Under the pieces are notes generated by a model. It worked only from the letters and a program-made list of their open reading frames with translations. It was not told where the DNA came from and searched no databases. 64,000 bases of DNA from Paraspadella gotoi (taxonomy: Eukaryota > Chaetognatha). How positions within the stretch are numbered: position 1 is the first letter of the stretch; each line of letters begins with the position of its first letter. This document shows positions 22,990-35,816 of this stretch, piece by piece. The translations under genes and the position numbers were made by a program. Location of the stretch: NCBI GenBank assembly GCA_051294375.1, contig CM119266.1, positions 13,056,864 through 13,120,863 on the forward strand. Direction: 5' to 3'.

Positions 22990-23310
22990 CTAGATTTTTT
23001 AAAAAGGAGAAAAGCTAAATCGATTTTCAGGACGAATTAGTTACAGATTTTCTTTTTCTATTAGAATAGAAAGTGTCTGTTTAAGGGCGATGAACCGTAC
23101 ACAGAGACAATAAAAAAATTGCTGCCAAAATGGGTTCATTGCCACCATCGAACTCGCTTTTTCAACACTTTGAATATTATGATATCATTGTTTCTTAATT
23201 TTTTACGTGAAAATAAATAATCAAACTTTGTTTTCATTTCTTAGAGGAGGTTTTACTGCTGACGAAAGAGCGGAAACCCTTTCAATACTTTTCGAAGATT
23301 TTTTTTCAAA

Positions 23311-23351
23311 AATCTCTCTCTCTTATCTCTCTCCTCTCTCTCTCATGTCTC

Positions 23352-23409
<58 letters not shown>

Positions 23410-23424
23410 GCTCTCTCTCTCTCC
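23311..23424 (+). repeat. (CT)n microsatellite
   Basis: Interrupted CT tract in the intron between the seventh and eighth exons of IR copy 2, about 90 bp left of the block A' border. Confidence 0.88.
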
Positions 23425-26400
23425 ATAAATTTATTTTCTAATAATGTAATGAGAGTCATCGAATGCACCGAGATTAGGATTTAGTTAAAGATCACACATG
23501 AATGTTTAAAAGAGTAGGGAATATGGAATGATGTTAGATGTTTAAATAACTATGTACGAAACTTTTCAAATTAAAAGGAACGCCCCGACGTTCGAAATAG
23601 TAAAAACTCTCTTTCTCTCTCTCCTGTTTTTAATAATCACTTGCCTCATGTCTCACACGAATTAAATGTAAAAATCCGTCTGAATATAACTTGTCGGGTA
23701 TGATATTTTTTTTTACTCGCTGCGCTCAGACAAAGATTGTGCTTATGTTTCCATTCATCCATGTCCTTTACAATTAATATAATAGTCGCCTTGTAAAATT
23801 ATATCAGAAGAAAAAAAAATATTGTCTTGAGTCATCGAAACAAAGAGTCGTTTGTCCAAAAACCTGATGCAGCTGGAGATTCTTTTTGAGACCCGTGTCT
23901 CCGCCGTCGAAGAAGAATCTCAGCCCGGGTTCGCGGAGCCAGATCGGAGAAAGAGGAAACGTGGTGCGGCATCTTGCCAGGGTCATGTCGGAGGTCAGCT
24001 GTGAGGAGGGGAGAGGCCGCGATTTAATGGCAGAATTTTGGGAATTTTATTTATTTTCATTTTTCATTTTTAATTTTTTTTTATTAGCCATTAAAAAATC
24101 GTGAAATACAGAAAAAATACCACTATAATCTATCTGACGAATGACCAAAAATTAGCCCAGTTGCATTGCCGCGAAATTTAACCACAACTGCAACAGCAAT
24201 TCTCTGGAGCCTTCAGCGAACAACATTACTATTATCGCACAATTTTATCTTCAGGGTTTAAACCTGAGCGGAGAACAAGTTGAAGATGATCCAAAAGTAA
24301 AAGATCCAAAGACGGCGAGAAGACGAAGGGCGACGTTGTAGAGGGACCGATTGACATCGTCGAATCCCAAGGCCGCGTAGGTCATGACCACTTTGGAACG
24401 TCGAGAAATGAGGAAATGGAAGCCTTAGTTATTAAGTCAAAAGCCCACATTTAGAAAATGACAAGAGTAACAAACAGTTCACACAAAATTTATCTGCCTA
24501 CACACGTAGACGCTAGCTGCAGGCGAGAGTAGATTGAAAGCCACGCTGATTTTTTTTTAATTTAGGAAAGTTGAAAGTAATTTTAGGGACAGAAAGTCCG
24601 ATTTCTAGACCAAAAACTACACTATAAATTATTTTATAAATACCATCTGTATTTTATCCAACTGATGAAATGAAAGACAAAAAAACATTGACTGAAATTT
24701 ATAAATGTTTGCGTTTGTGTACAACCCGTTAAAAACTCGCTGTAAATAAAACGGAACCATATTTACAGGATTTTGTAAAGTATCGTCCGTCGCTTGAGAA
24801 ACTGGTGATATTGCTGAGTGCTTTTCGCGTCGAAGTGCGCGTAATACTGATAAGAATAATATGAAATTGAAATTGATATTAATATTGATATTGAAATTGA
24901 TATTGACTTGCCATTTCATTAGCCTCCGAATGATCTTTTAATTTTTAATAATTTTAAAGTTTCTCACTTTTGAAGGGGGATAAATGACGTCGATGGCAAT
25001 GACCGCAACGAAGCCGATTGGAACGACGGCGACAATCAGCAACCATCCATCGATGGTGAAAGACTGGCGAGCGGGAAGGCAATTGGGTCAGCATCGATGC
25101 AATCGGTCAATTAAGAATGTATCAAAAAGGTTAGTAAATCGGACGATACAAAGACGAGCGTTTCACGTTTTTAACTCATAAGTCGTTGAAATTAAATACG
25201 ATTCGGGCGCGTTGACCATAACCGTTTTGACGTGCCCTCAGCGCCCTCTTTATCCATTTCGACACGCCCACCTTTGCCATGTAAGTCTGAAGTCCCTCGT
25301 TCTCGTTCCCGCCGGTTCCACTTCATGACGATAGCGATGCCCGCGGACATGAAAGCCCTGGAGAAGTCGACCACGTTGACGAGTTGTGGCTGAATGTAGT
25401 AATAGGTGAGCGCCATGTCGCCCTGCCGGAAATTAGCTCGTTTCACCAGCCGATCCATTTGGCCGTCGTCTCGTTTAACTTGCCTATTGCGTCGTGTGTT
25501 AAAGGATTGTTAGAGGTGTAGACAATGAGATGTCCATAACTATTTCTAAACGAATCAATTATAAATGAGAGCATTTCTTATCTATATGATCATTGACACA
25601 TATTTTTATGAAGTATTATTATCATCATTACTAATTCGTATCATCGGTTTTTGCATTAATTATCGCTTACCCCACAGTCCTAGCTCGCTGGGGTTTTGAT
25701 AAAGCTTGAACTTTATCGACATAAACGAAGAAAATCTTGAAACATGTCGGGGCAGAAGCCAATTAAAAGTCGTCCAACTCGCATTACGCTCTGTATAGCT
25801 AGCGGAAATCGTGGAAGGTTAAGCTCGACGAGGCTGAGATAAGGTAACAACCAAGGGGAATATCCTATTGTTGTGAGTGATAGCAAATATTATAATAACA
25901 GTCATAGCTTGACGGAACACTACTCGCTTTTTCCCTACATTTGCCGAAAAAAAGTTTTTAAGCTAGATTTACTTTCTTCGCCTTTGAACTCACCCTTTAC
26001 TGATGGTTCTCGTCCGCTTGACTTACCTTTCTTTTCTTCACTGGTCCGATTGTCCCAGAGGCTCCACCCGTATTCGGCGTAAACGATGGAAAACTCTTCC
26101 TCCTTCATGGAATCGCAGATGATTTCAACGACTCCAGCTCGTCAATGCCGCCGACGACGCGGGCGAGACTGACGCTGAAGAAGACGGCGACGACCCACTC
26201 AACCGACCGAGCATCTTCCGGCGCCGAGACTTTGTAAATGCCGAACCGAGACCGGAAAATCGGCGGTCAAGGAGTGCGGGAAATAATTCTGTCCGGTCGC
26301 GGGAGTCGGGCGGCGCCTGAGGATTTGGTCGATCATAATGTCGATACATTTTTTATTTCAATGAGAACTCTTTGTCTTCTTATCCGTCTAAAATTAATTA

Positions 26401-28015
26401 AAAATAATCGACTCGTTGAAAAAAAAAAAAAAAAATTAATGTAAGCGGAAGAAGAAATCCTTGGAAAACCGGATCCAGGAAACGGAGACGAAAAAAAAAG
26501 TTAGAAAAGTCGCCCCCCGAATTCCGGGTGAGTTTTGCACAGCGCCTCGGGCTGTTTTGTTTGTCTATTTTTGCTTTATGTCGCTCAGCGTGGGACTTCT
26601 CGTTGCCCTTGGGGTGCAGCTTTTGAAGTTTTCTCGATACTGGTTTGAAGAATGGAGAAAAGAGAGAGAGAGAGAGTAAGAAAGAGAGAGAGAGATTATT
26701 TAAAGCAAGTAACTCTTTTTGAATCGAGGGAGCGAGTTATTTTAATCGAGAGACCTGCTCCTCATCACTCGCGTTGTTGTTGTCACGAAATCGACGAGTT
26801 TCGTGACGAAAAATTTCATCGGAACTCGTTTCTCTTTTTCTTTTTATAATTAAGTATACTAGTTAGTAGTTAGTAGTTAATTTTCGAATAAGGTAGAAAT
26901 TTTTGAATCCGATTTTATTTCAATTATCCACGTAGCTTTTTAAGTTTTGCTCATTGAGAGATCTGGGCGCAGGTTTCGAATGAATCTCGTCATAAATTAT
27001 TAGCCATAAAAAAATTAATCGGTTTCAGAGGACAATGTATTTTTTTACTAAAGGGGAAAAAATATAGGTTGTCTGTGACCTGGACTTAAATAATTGATCA
27101 TTTTGAAACGAGTTTTTAAACGCACTGTAAACTCGCTCTTGTTTCGTGACTATTTATAGTTTTTGGTAAAGTGCTTAGTAAATGGTGGTAAAAAAGCAAA
27201 AAGTATCATAATATTCTGCTTTCGCATATGCACAATCTCTGAAGGTTTATTTTGAACATGTTTATTCCTCTTTCTTCCTACTGAGGCGACTACACTACAA
27301 ACCTTTTTCCTTAATTTTTATCAATACATAATATACATATGTATAGCAACCTCTCTTTTGGAGAGCAGATTTTTGACTAGAATATAGCAAGGTTCACCTT
27401 TGATAATATATAGAAAGCAATAACAGTCGAACGAAATCGTATGCTAACTTATTGACTTTTGACTTTTCTCGCTTCTAGATGCAAGATGTCGCTGCTTCGA
27501 AAACTAAGTGATGGTGTAAAAAAATTCAACAAGAGAGCAGGTCGCCTTTTAAAAAGTTATTAATGCTAGACGAAAATTTCATTTATAATTATGTTCATTT
27601 CACTTGGAGCGATAATACTATAAATGGGACAGAATTTAGCAAAGGAAGTGAATCTAAGACACACTTCCCAGTCCGTGAGTCGTAATATTTAAGTTGAGTC
27701 TCCGGCGCGCCAGACTCTAAAATCCCATAATCTAATGATAGTTTTTTAAATTTATTATCAACAAATTAAAACAAAATTGAAAAAAAAAAGTTTTATATAT
27801 TAGTCTGTCAAAATGTACTCTGAATACTTTTTTTTCGGTTTGAAAAACGATGATGGTCTCGGGCTTTGCCATCTCCATTTTCTTTTTCGCCTTAAACTTT
27901 GATATCATCGAATTCAGACAGCTGGAATCCATAAAGCCTTTCTTCCGTCTCGCGCCGCGCTGGCGGAATATAATCGCTGCCTTTTGTTGGAAATGGAGAG
28001 AGAAGAGAGAGAGAG

Positions 28016-28070
<55 letters not shown>

Positions 28071-28791
28071 AGAAGAGAGAGGAGAGACTTTCGATATCTT
28101 CTTTGTTTAAAGCTTGAATGAAAATGGTTGCGGGGATATTTCTTCAGCTTTCAAGTCTTCCTTTACTAACAACGCTATGGAACCTTGGATGTGACAGACT
28201 TAGAGCACTTCTCGTTCCGCGAATTTCCTGACCTTTTTCTTCCATTTTTTTCTCTCTCTCGAAGAATATTTTCTTTCGGTCCTGAAAACCGAAGAGAAGT
28301 AAAAGAAAAATGGGAGGAAGAGAAGGAGAACCTTTGAAATGTGAAGCCCGTGAGACCTGGAGAGAGTGAGGGCTGAACCCGGTAAGAAACTCGGATAGGT
28401 AAGAAAGGAGAGAATCAGACATCAGTTCAATAGTGGAATATATTCAGGATAGAACAATCTTTTAACTTTAAACCTTCTTTCGAGTGGTCAAGGAAGTTCA
28501 TTTGATCTTGGAGAGGCCACTCATTTCGATTTGCCCGTACCAGTTTTGTCTTTTTCGAGTCTCTCGTTCCCTTTCTCTTCATGATAGATCCCAAACTCGT
28601 AACATGACAAATCGCAGCGACGTTCACTTAATATAAAGGTGTTCGCTACCAAAGAAGGATTTGTCATGAATTAAAGTAAAGGGGGAAGAAAAAGGAAAAA
28701 AGAAGAAAAAAACCAAGGGAGTCTCTCTTTCCTCTCTCTCTGCTCTCTCTCTCCTCTCTCTCTTCTTTTCCTCTCCTCTCTCTCTCTCTCC

Positions 28792-28828
<37 letters not shown>

Positions 28829-29570
28829 CTTCTCTCTCTCTCTCCTCCTTCGCCCGGAGAAGAATTCCGTTCACGTTCGCGAAAAGCTTAATGGCGAATG
28901 AAACAAAAGAAAAGAATGATGGGAAAACGGGGTCCATTTAAAGCGAAAAAATGAAGAGGAAAAAAAAAAAAAAGAATAAAACATTGGGATTTGCATGAAA
29001 AAGAAGTATTCAAGAAAAAAAAAAGCAGGTGCTCTGTTTTCACCTGAGCCAGCTGTGCTTTTTTCGTCGCTTACGAAGCGTCTACATGGAATAAAGAAAT
29101 CATTTTTATTCATTTTTTTATATATTATATATTATATGTATTATTTCTCCTCAAATTTTATTTTGTGCTCTTTTGAGGGTCAACGATTTCTGCTCTCGAG
29201 GTCGTTCGGTGTCCAGAGAGAAATTTCTTTGACTCGCGTAGCGAATCGAGTTCGAGACTGGATGTAGCTAAAAAATTTTTAATAGTAAATAGTAAGAGCG
29301 CAGTAAATTCAACTTTTCAAAATGACTAAAACCGAGAGCTTTGGAAGCAACAAATATATAATCCAAATGAGACCATAACAATGCAACAACAGTACTCGCG
29401 ACCCACTCACTCGCTATCCCTCTTTCATCGCACCCGTCACCCCCCCGTCTCCACTCCCCCGTCACCCCCTCCGCCACCACCGCCGCCACCTCCCCCCGAC
29501 TCCCTCGGCTAAAGTTTCGCCGGAGGTTTCATTTGGCGTCGGAATCAATTAGCGTCTAACCAACGCTGAT

Positions 29571-29657
29571 GTTGGCCGCCGCCAGCAAATGGCAACAAAC
29601 TCTTGACGAGTTGATGCCAGAAGGGGAGAGATCCGCGATTCTCTGGGGGCGTTGAAA
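29571..29657 (+). other. 28-codon small open frame, possible exon
   Basis: Seen: ATG at 29571, reading MLAAASKWQQTLDELMPEGE and eight more residues to TGA. Amphipathic composition and a non-repetitive sequence make it stand out from its neighbours. Too short to assign. The corresponding place in block A is inside a gap. Confidence 0.15.
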
Positions 29658-29658
29658 G

Positions 29659-29708
29659 AGAAGAGAGAGAGAAGATAGAGAGAGGAGAGAGAGGAGAGAG
29701 AAGAGAGA

Positions 29709-29752
<44 letters not shown>
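29659..29752 (+). repeat. (GA)n microsatellite
   Basis: Lies in the part of block A' that corresponds to the gap in block A, which probably explains why that gap could not be closed. Confidence 0.85.
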
Positions 29753-29757
<5 letters not shown>

Positions 29758-31255
29758 GTTGGGATTGAGGGATGAAGGAATAAGGATGGAGAGTTGGAGA
29801 ACGGGGGGGGGGTGGTTGAGCGTAGATGAGGATAGGATTATTTAGTGAAGAGAGAGTTTGAAGATGAAAGTTGTTTTAGGCTGAGGAGCGGAGATGGCGA
29901 AAATGTACATATCTTATGGGAGATTGAGACGAAGAGTGAAGACCTCTCCGGCGAATAGTAATTCCGAAAAAGGATTAAAAAGAAAATTCTCCGAAAATGG
30001 TTAAGGAAGGGTATTCGTGTGAAGTGAAGATGTTTGAAGAGAGTGAGAGAGAATGAGGAGACGCTCAAGCGAAGAGAGGCGAGCCAAGAATCTTTATCAA
30101 CGATTAAACAATTAATGTTTGCTTTCTTTTTTCTTTTCTCTCATCTTTTCTGCGATGTTATCTCGACGGATCTTTTTATCATCGCTTGCTAATGATTTTT
30201 TCTACGCGAGATAGACAAAGAAACCGAACGATCTTTATTTCAATTTTGAGTTAATGATTGTTTGCCTCTGGTTAATGGTTATGAATTTTACTGGCTTAGG
30301 GTTGGCTCCAGATCGAAATCAATAAACGATAAAAATAGAACATTGCGACGACGCAAATACACGTAGATAAAATCTATTTTCGATCATTTATCTCTATTAG
30401 TCGTCATAACTACTAAATCTAATTCTTATAACTGTCACTACATACATTGATCAAAAATAAAAAATATCAACGACCACCACGGACGTCGCAGAGTGCGCTC
30501 TGCGCAGTTTCTCAACAGCGCAGTCTCGCAGCAGCCACGTTATGAGGATATTCCAGATTCGAAAGGGAATAAAGATTGGACAACGGAACGACTTTTAGAA
30601 TGGTTTTTTCGTCGGAAATGGAAAAAAAGGGGTGTGGGGGAGAGGGGGGAGAAGGATGTGTGGGTATGTTGTGGTGGCGAGTGGTGGGGTGAGTGGTGAA
30701 CAGGATGGTAGCGGGTGAGTGAATTCGCGTCACCGCGGCGGATACGACGAATAAACAAGGTCATCGCCGTGAATATTTTTTTTTGTTGTTTTGGGGGGTT
30801 TTTGAGTTTTTTTTTGTCGATGGGATTTTTGAGGGATGGAAAGGGAAAGGGTCGTTTCAAATGGAAGAGAAGTGTAAAAAGAGTGACAGAGGAGTGATAA
30901 GTGAGGAAATTTACTGAAAATTTAGGAGGAATTTGATAAAAAGAAGATGGAAATATGAAAAAAAAACATCTTTACTTAAAAAATTGCAAAAAGGAGTGGC
31001 AAAAGGAGCAATTAAATAAAGAGGGGAGAGAAAAAAGTAAAATGAAAGTTGAAAGTGTGACGATCACAGGAAGTCGAGAAATAGGAAAAAAAGAAAATGA
31101 AGAGAAGAGTATAGGGGGCGGTGGAGGGCAGGGGGCGGCGGGGGGGGGGGCGAGAGGAAGGTGAGACGCAGACGCGACGACTATGGGGTCAATCTTCACG
31201 CTTTTCTTGATCTTCCTTCGCGCGGAAAACTCGTGAAGGGATTCTTTCCTCGTTT

Positions 31256-31277
31256 TTCTTTCTCTTTTCTTTTCTTT

Positions 31278-31369
<92 letters not shown>

Positions 31370-31463
31370 TATTTTCTTTTAAGTTTTTTCTTTCAGGTTT
31401 CTTTCTTTTCTTCTTTTTCATTTTCTTTCCTCTTTTCTTTCCTCATTTCTTCCTATGTATATT

Positions 31464-31551
<88 letters not shown>

Positions 31552-31556
31552 TCAAC
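31256..31556 (+). repeat. (TTTC)n microsatellite, two near-pure runs
   Basis: Runs of about 31280-31368 and 31463-31553, separated by degenerate pyrimidine sequence. Confidence 0.92.
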
Positions 31557-31676
31557 AAACAAACTTCTCTAGAAAGAAAATTCCCTTTCTTTTCTTCTGA
31601 TGATAGTTTGGAAAATAAAACCCAAAGAAAAAAAATCTTTCCACTTCGACGAGCAAAAAGTACTGGGGAAAACGAG

Positions 31677-31979
31677 NNNNNNNNNNNNNNNNNNNNNNNN
31701 NNNNNNNNNNNNNNNNNNNNNNNNNNNNNNNNNNNNNNNNNNNNNNNNNNNNNNNNNNNNNNNNNNNNNNNNNNNNNNNNNNNNNNNNNNNNNNNNNNNN
31801 NNNNNNNNNNNNNNNNNNNNNNNNNNNNNNNNNNNNNNNNNNNNNNNNNNNNNNNNNNNNNNNNNNNNNNNNNNNNNNNNNNNNNNNNNNNNNNNNNNNN
31901 NNNNNNNNNNNNNNNNNNNNNNNNNNNNNNNNNNNNNNNNNNNNNNNNNNNNNNNNNNNNNNNNNNNNNNNNNNNNNNN
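31677..31979. other. Assembly gap (N) at the right edge of block A'
   Basis: 303 N followed by an aaagg-type purine repeat. Hides the duplication border. Confidence 0.95.
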
Positions 31980-32700
31980 AAGGGAAAAGAAAGGAAAGGG
32001 AAAAGAAAGGAAAGGGAAAGAAAGGAGGACGTAGGGGATTGAAGAAAAGTTTAAAGTGTGGTAAGCTTACATTTACAATTCCCAGTGACGAAGATACAAT
32101 AAGAAATAGAAAAAGGAAAGGGGAAAGAGAAAAAATAACAATGTAAATGTGAGATTATTAAGGCGTAGAAAATTGAAGCTGAAATTTATTTTCAAGAAGA
32201 AAATTTGAGATTTGGAGAAGAACAAACCAAGTAAAAAAAATAAAAAAACTACAATGAAAGTAAAAGAACTATGTACAAAAAATAAAAAAAATAGTTTCCA
32301 TCTTCCAAACTGAACTTGAGTAAAAAATTTCTTTCTCTGCTCCTTCTACCGAAAGGACGAACGCGTAAATTTTTGATGGTTTTGGAAAACTAAGTTGGGG
32401 TAAAACTTGGTTTTCACTTAACGATTTTGTGAAAAAGGAAAAGGAAAAAGCAAAAAAATAGGTTTTTAAAATGCTTTTAGAATATTGTTGGAATACAAAA
32501 TTTAAAATTGATTTAAAATTATTTAAGGTGAGCTCTCGACAAATGATGTTTATCATCAACTGAGGAAGTTCAAAAACAATTTTTGAAAACAAAAAAATAC
32601 ATATTTGCAACTCCTTTCTAGGAGAAATAACTCTTACTTTTTCCCTTTTTTGTTAAAAAATAAGGTAGGGGCTAGGGGGGCAGGACTGACCCGGAAAACC
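31980..32700. other. A-rich spacer between A' and B'
   Basis: Purine repeat to 32030, then AT-rich DNA. It occupies the place that the 10 kb interval (9.19-19.43 kb) holds in the other copy, and I see no similarity between the two. Confidence 0.4.
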
Positions 32701-32705
32701 CCCTT

Positions 32706-33016
32706 CGTTCGAGTTTCTCCGCTTCGAGAGACGCGTCCTCCTGAGGGAATCGTAATTCCTTTCCCTTTTCATCCTTCCTTCTTCTTTTTATCGTCTTTCC
32801 TTTTTTCCCCCCTTTTTTTGTGGTTCGTCGTAACGTTTTTTTATTCGTTTCATTCCTTTTCGGTTTTCTTATCTTTTTCTTGGGATTCTTCTTTAAAGTT
32901 CCGTTATATTTTGTTCTAAGTTGAGTAATGATAAACGTACTATAAACTTGTACAATGCAAATTTAAATTAAACTTGGGACGATGAACATTGGGACAACAA
33001 AGTAACGATGTATGTA
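32706..33016 (+). repeat. Block B': short duplicated segment, right copy
   Basis: Seen: counterpart of 19426-19761 with the same one-base-indel pattern as A versus A'. Beyond 33016 the two copies can no longer be compared because of the gap at 19762. Confidence 0.8.
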
Positions 33017-33060
33017 ACGAAATATAAAATTTGAACAGATTCCGTCGTCCCGCCGTCGAA

Positions 33061-33136
33061 AACAAATCTAAACAAACAAACAAACAGAGAATAAACCAAA
33101 AAGAAAAACAAACAAACAAACAAACAAAAAAAAAAC
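33061..33136 (+). repeat. (AAAC)n microsatellite
   Basis: Imperfect aaac units with an interruption near 33086-33107. Confidence 0.8.
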
Positions 33137-33289
33137 CGTGGAATTTTTTCCAGACGCGATCGAGTTCAAACCCTTTTCATGATGAAAATTTCACGTATAC
33201 AATATTAATAAACTTAAAAATTCCCTAGAAAATAAAATCCCCCTCCTTTTTTTTTCGCGCCACCAGCTGTTGTTCTCTCGTGGAAGTCG

Positions 33290-33650
33290 CTCGGGAGACG
33301 TGACAAACGATCGCTTCGGCGGAACATATGGCGCAGTCTAGTGACGCCACTGGCGAGGGTGGCGAGGCACGTAGCGTGACGGAAAGGATGGGGTTGGTGC
33401 GGCGCGGTGGCGTGGCGCTTAGGACCGGGTTGGTGCGGCGCGGTGGGGGTTTGACGAAAATGAGCGTGGGGCCTATGGGGATTGTGGTGAATGAAGGGAT
33501 TGTGCGGATGCGGGGCGATTTAGTGTGAATATGAAGGGATCAGTGCGTCAGAGCGGCACTGTTGCGATTTGGAGGAGACCGGCACGGCCCCGTGGCGAAA
33601 GCCAAAGGCTTTGAGAACGGCGATGCCTTTGGGAATGAGTTTTGTGTGGT
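33290..33650. other. CpG-rich island, open on both strands
   Basis: Seen: GC-rich DNA with an imperfect direct repeat gggttggtgcggcgcggtgg (near 33391 and 33427). Plus-strand frame 33328-33528 (66 codons) starts MAQSSDATGEGGEARS. A minus-strand frame of ~97 codons without ATG is Pro/Thr/Arg-rich. Promoter, first exon, or neither; no family recognised. Confidence 0.22.
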
Positions 33651-34541
33651 GTAATGAGGAGTGAGGTCACAAGCGGATAATTACTCGACTACAATATAAT
33701 ACATTCTGTAGTTGGATTTCACAAAACAAAAGCAAAAACCTTTTTTGGTATCGTAAATTATCAGGTTCCACTTGATGTTAAGTTTAGCATCACTTTCCTC
33801 GAATGAAGCGCATACTTCTCTTTATTTAATGAGAGAGAAAGTGAAAGAGAGAAAGAGAAACGACGATTTGTTTATTTATTTATTCCTCGTTTTGAATCCA
33901 TCGTCATTCGCGAACCTCGAAAGCTTTTGTTTAGTTATTTTGTGGTCTCCGCCATCTCGCGTCGCCGTATCCGTCTCTCCGCTCCTCATCATCATCGTCC
34001 TCTGGCGGAGAAATAATGTTTTATAAAAACNNNNNNNNNNNNNNNNNNNNNNNNNNNNNNNNNNNNNNNNNNNNNNNNNNNNNNNNNNNNNNNNNNNNNN
34101 NNNNNNNNNNNNNNNNNNNNNNNNNNNNNNNNNNNNNNNNNNNNNNNNNNNNNNNNNNNNNNNNNNNNNNNNNNNNNNNNNNNNNNNNNNNNNNNNNNNN
34201 NNNNNNNNNNNNNNNGCAAGGGAAAAAAAAGATTCGGGTGGGAGAAACATCGAGGGGGCTTAACGTCGTCGAGATAAAATAACGGTGACGACGACGAGAG
34301 GAAGAGAAAAAATAGAGGATAAAAATGTTGTTGAGAGAAAAGAGAAAGAAAGAATTGCCGAGTGAGATGGAATGCGGGAAAAAGTGAGAGATAATGAATG
34401 ATTGATAACGAAAAAGATAAAATGACTTGATAAAAATTTAAGAATGTTTATAAATTTATGAACTTTCTTGAACAATTAAGTCAGTAATTTTATGAATTAC
34501 GTGGCTGTCAATTTTCGATGTGACTTTTAAAAAGATGTGGC

Positions 34542-34563
34542 GCAAGCAAGCAAGCAAGCAAGC
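34542..34563 (+). repeat. (GCAA)n microsatellite
   Basis: Five to six perfect gcaa units. Confidence 0.9.
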
Positions 34564-34610
34564 ATTGCCATCTTACCTCAAGTCACGCTCCGCTACATCG
34601 ATTCGCGGTT

Positions 34611-34795
34611 ATGTTAAAACGTCGACATAAACGCAAACTCCTCTCGGCGAGGATCGTCAGTGAATTCTCGAAGAAAGAACAGAGAGAGATGTCGCTTTTA
34701 TCGGAAAAAAGGACAATCGGCCCCGTCTTTATCTCCGATTCTCAAAATGGCGCCCGACCTCGATCTTCGACCGTCATCGACGTCGCTGTTAGGGC
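34611..34795 (+). CDS. Candidate first exon, function unknown
   Basis: Seen: ATG at 34611 gives 61 codons (MLKRRHKRKLLSARIVSEFS, then polar sequence) up to a donor GGGC|gtaaga at 34796. An alternative start with better context (caaaATGGCG at 34747) reads MAPDLDLRPSSTSLLG into the same donor in another frame. The next exon would fall in the gap at 34807. Which frame is used cannot be decided here. Confidence 0.25.
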
Positions 34796-35033
34796 GTAAG
34801 AACAGCNNNNNNNNNNNNNNNNNNNNNNNNNNNNNNNNNNNNNNNNNNNNNNNNNNNNNNNNNNNNNNNNNNNNNNNNNNNNNNNNNNNNNNNNNNNNNN
34901 NNNNNNNNNNNNNNNNNNNNNNNNNNNNNNNNNNNNNNNNNNNNNNNNNNNNNNNNNNNNNNNNNNNNNNNNNNNNNNNNNNNNNNNNNNNNNNNNNNNN
35001 NNNNNNNNNNNNNNNNNNNNNNNNNNNNNNNNN

Positions 35034-35100
35034 ACGTCACTTCCGGTCGAAGACGAAAAGGCGGAAGTGGTTGTAACAGAATGTTAAAGTTTGCAGCGTT
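35034..35100 (+). promoter_or_regulatory. Promoter-like cluster: CRE half-site and two ETS motifs
   Basis: Seen: acgtcacttccggtcg (a TGACGT complement next to CTTCCGG) and ggcggaagtgg about 15 bp later. Known: TGACGT is the CREB/ATF site, and ACTTCCGG/CCGGAAGT is the ETS/GABP core found in housekeeping promoters. The stretch is cut off by gaps on both sides. Confidence 0.3.
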
Positions 35101-35123
35101 ACGAAAACTGGGGAAGTGAATGG

Positions 35124-35470
35124 NNNNNNNNNNNNNNNNNNNNNNNNNNNNNNNNNNNNNNNNNNNNNNNNNNNNNNNNNNNNNNNNNNNNNNNNNNNNN
35201 NNNNNNNNNNNNNNNNNNNNNNNNNNNNNNNNNNNNNNNNNNNNNNNNNNNNNNNNNNNNNNNNNNNNNNNNNNNNNNNNNNNNNNNNNNNNNNNNNNNN
35301 NNNNNNNNNNNNNNNNNNNNNNNNNNNNNNNNNNNNNNNNNNNNNNNNNNNNNNNNNNNNNNNNNNNNNNNNNNNNNNNNNNNNNNNNNNNNNNNNNNNN
35401 NNNNNNNNNNNNNNNNNNNNNNNNNNNNNNNNNNNNNNNNNNNNNNNNNNNNNNNNNNNNNNNNNNNNNN
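35124..35470. other. Assembly gap (N)
   Basis: 347 N, directly after the promoter-like cluster. Confidence 0.95.
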
Positions 35471-35816
35471 AGCCTCGAGATTCCGAGACGAAGGTGAACA
35501 AATTACCTCCATTTTCTCGACCTTTGACCTTCGTCACGGGGTGAGGTTGAGGTGAGGTTGAGTTGAAGGTGAGGTAAGGAAGAGGTTTTGTTTTGAGAGA
35601 GATTTAGCGAAAGAGAAGTCAGTTCTTTAATCTGTTCTTCGACAAAAATACACAAGGAAAAAACACGAACACAAAAAAATTCTTAAACAACATCTTAGAA
35701 ACTTACAAAACTCACCACATATAGTATGTATTTATAAGTTAAAAGTCACTAACATGGGAATATTTTATGTACAAATTTCCTCTGAATATTTTCGGTCAGC
35801 AAAAGAGGAATCATTA

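Larger units (their letters stand above)
21715..26214 (-). pseudogene. IR-type ionotropic receptor, copy 2 (complete exon set, frames broken)
   Basis: Seen: exons equivalent to copy 1 at 26214-26027, 25790-25671, 25483-25272, 25063-24968, 24846-24767, 24390-24264 and 23998-23864, then four further exons absent from copy 1's part of the window: 22989-22831, 22753-22648 (rest of S2), 22433-22146 (end of S2 and M4) and 21958-21715 (tail). Together they would give roughly 580 residues, a normal length for an IR without an amino-terminal domain. Several exons contain single-base gains or losses that shift frame (one G lost after the ATG, one A lost in the M3 exon, two shifts in the M4 exon). Known: the order signal-S1-M1-pore-M3-S2-M4 is the iGluR architecture. 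Inferred: either a decaying paralogue or a real gene in poorly corrected sequence. The even spread of indels over introns favours the latter. Confidence 0.7.
23515..31668 (+). repeat. Block A': right copy of the ~9 kb direct duplication
   Basis: Seen: same order and orientation as block A. It supplies real sequence (about 29440-30180 and 30590-30810) where block A has gaps (5996-6956 and 7355-7510). Its right end coincides with a gap at 31677. Contains exons 1-7 of IR copy 2. Confidence 0.92.

Noticed and set aside
31161-31556. Repeated FLSF frames
   Set aside because: Translation of (TTTC)n.
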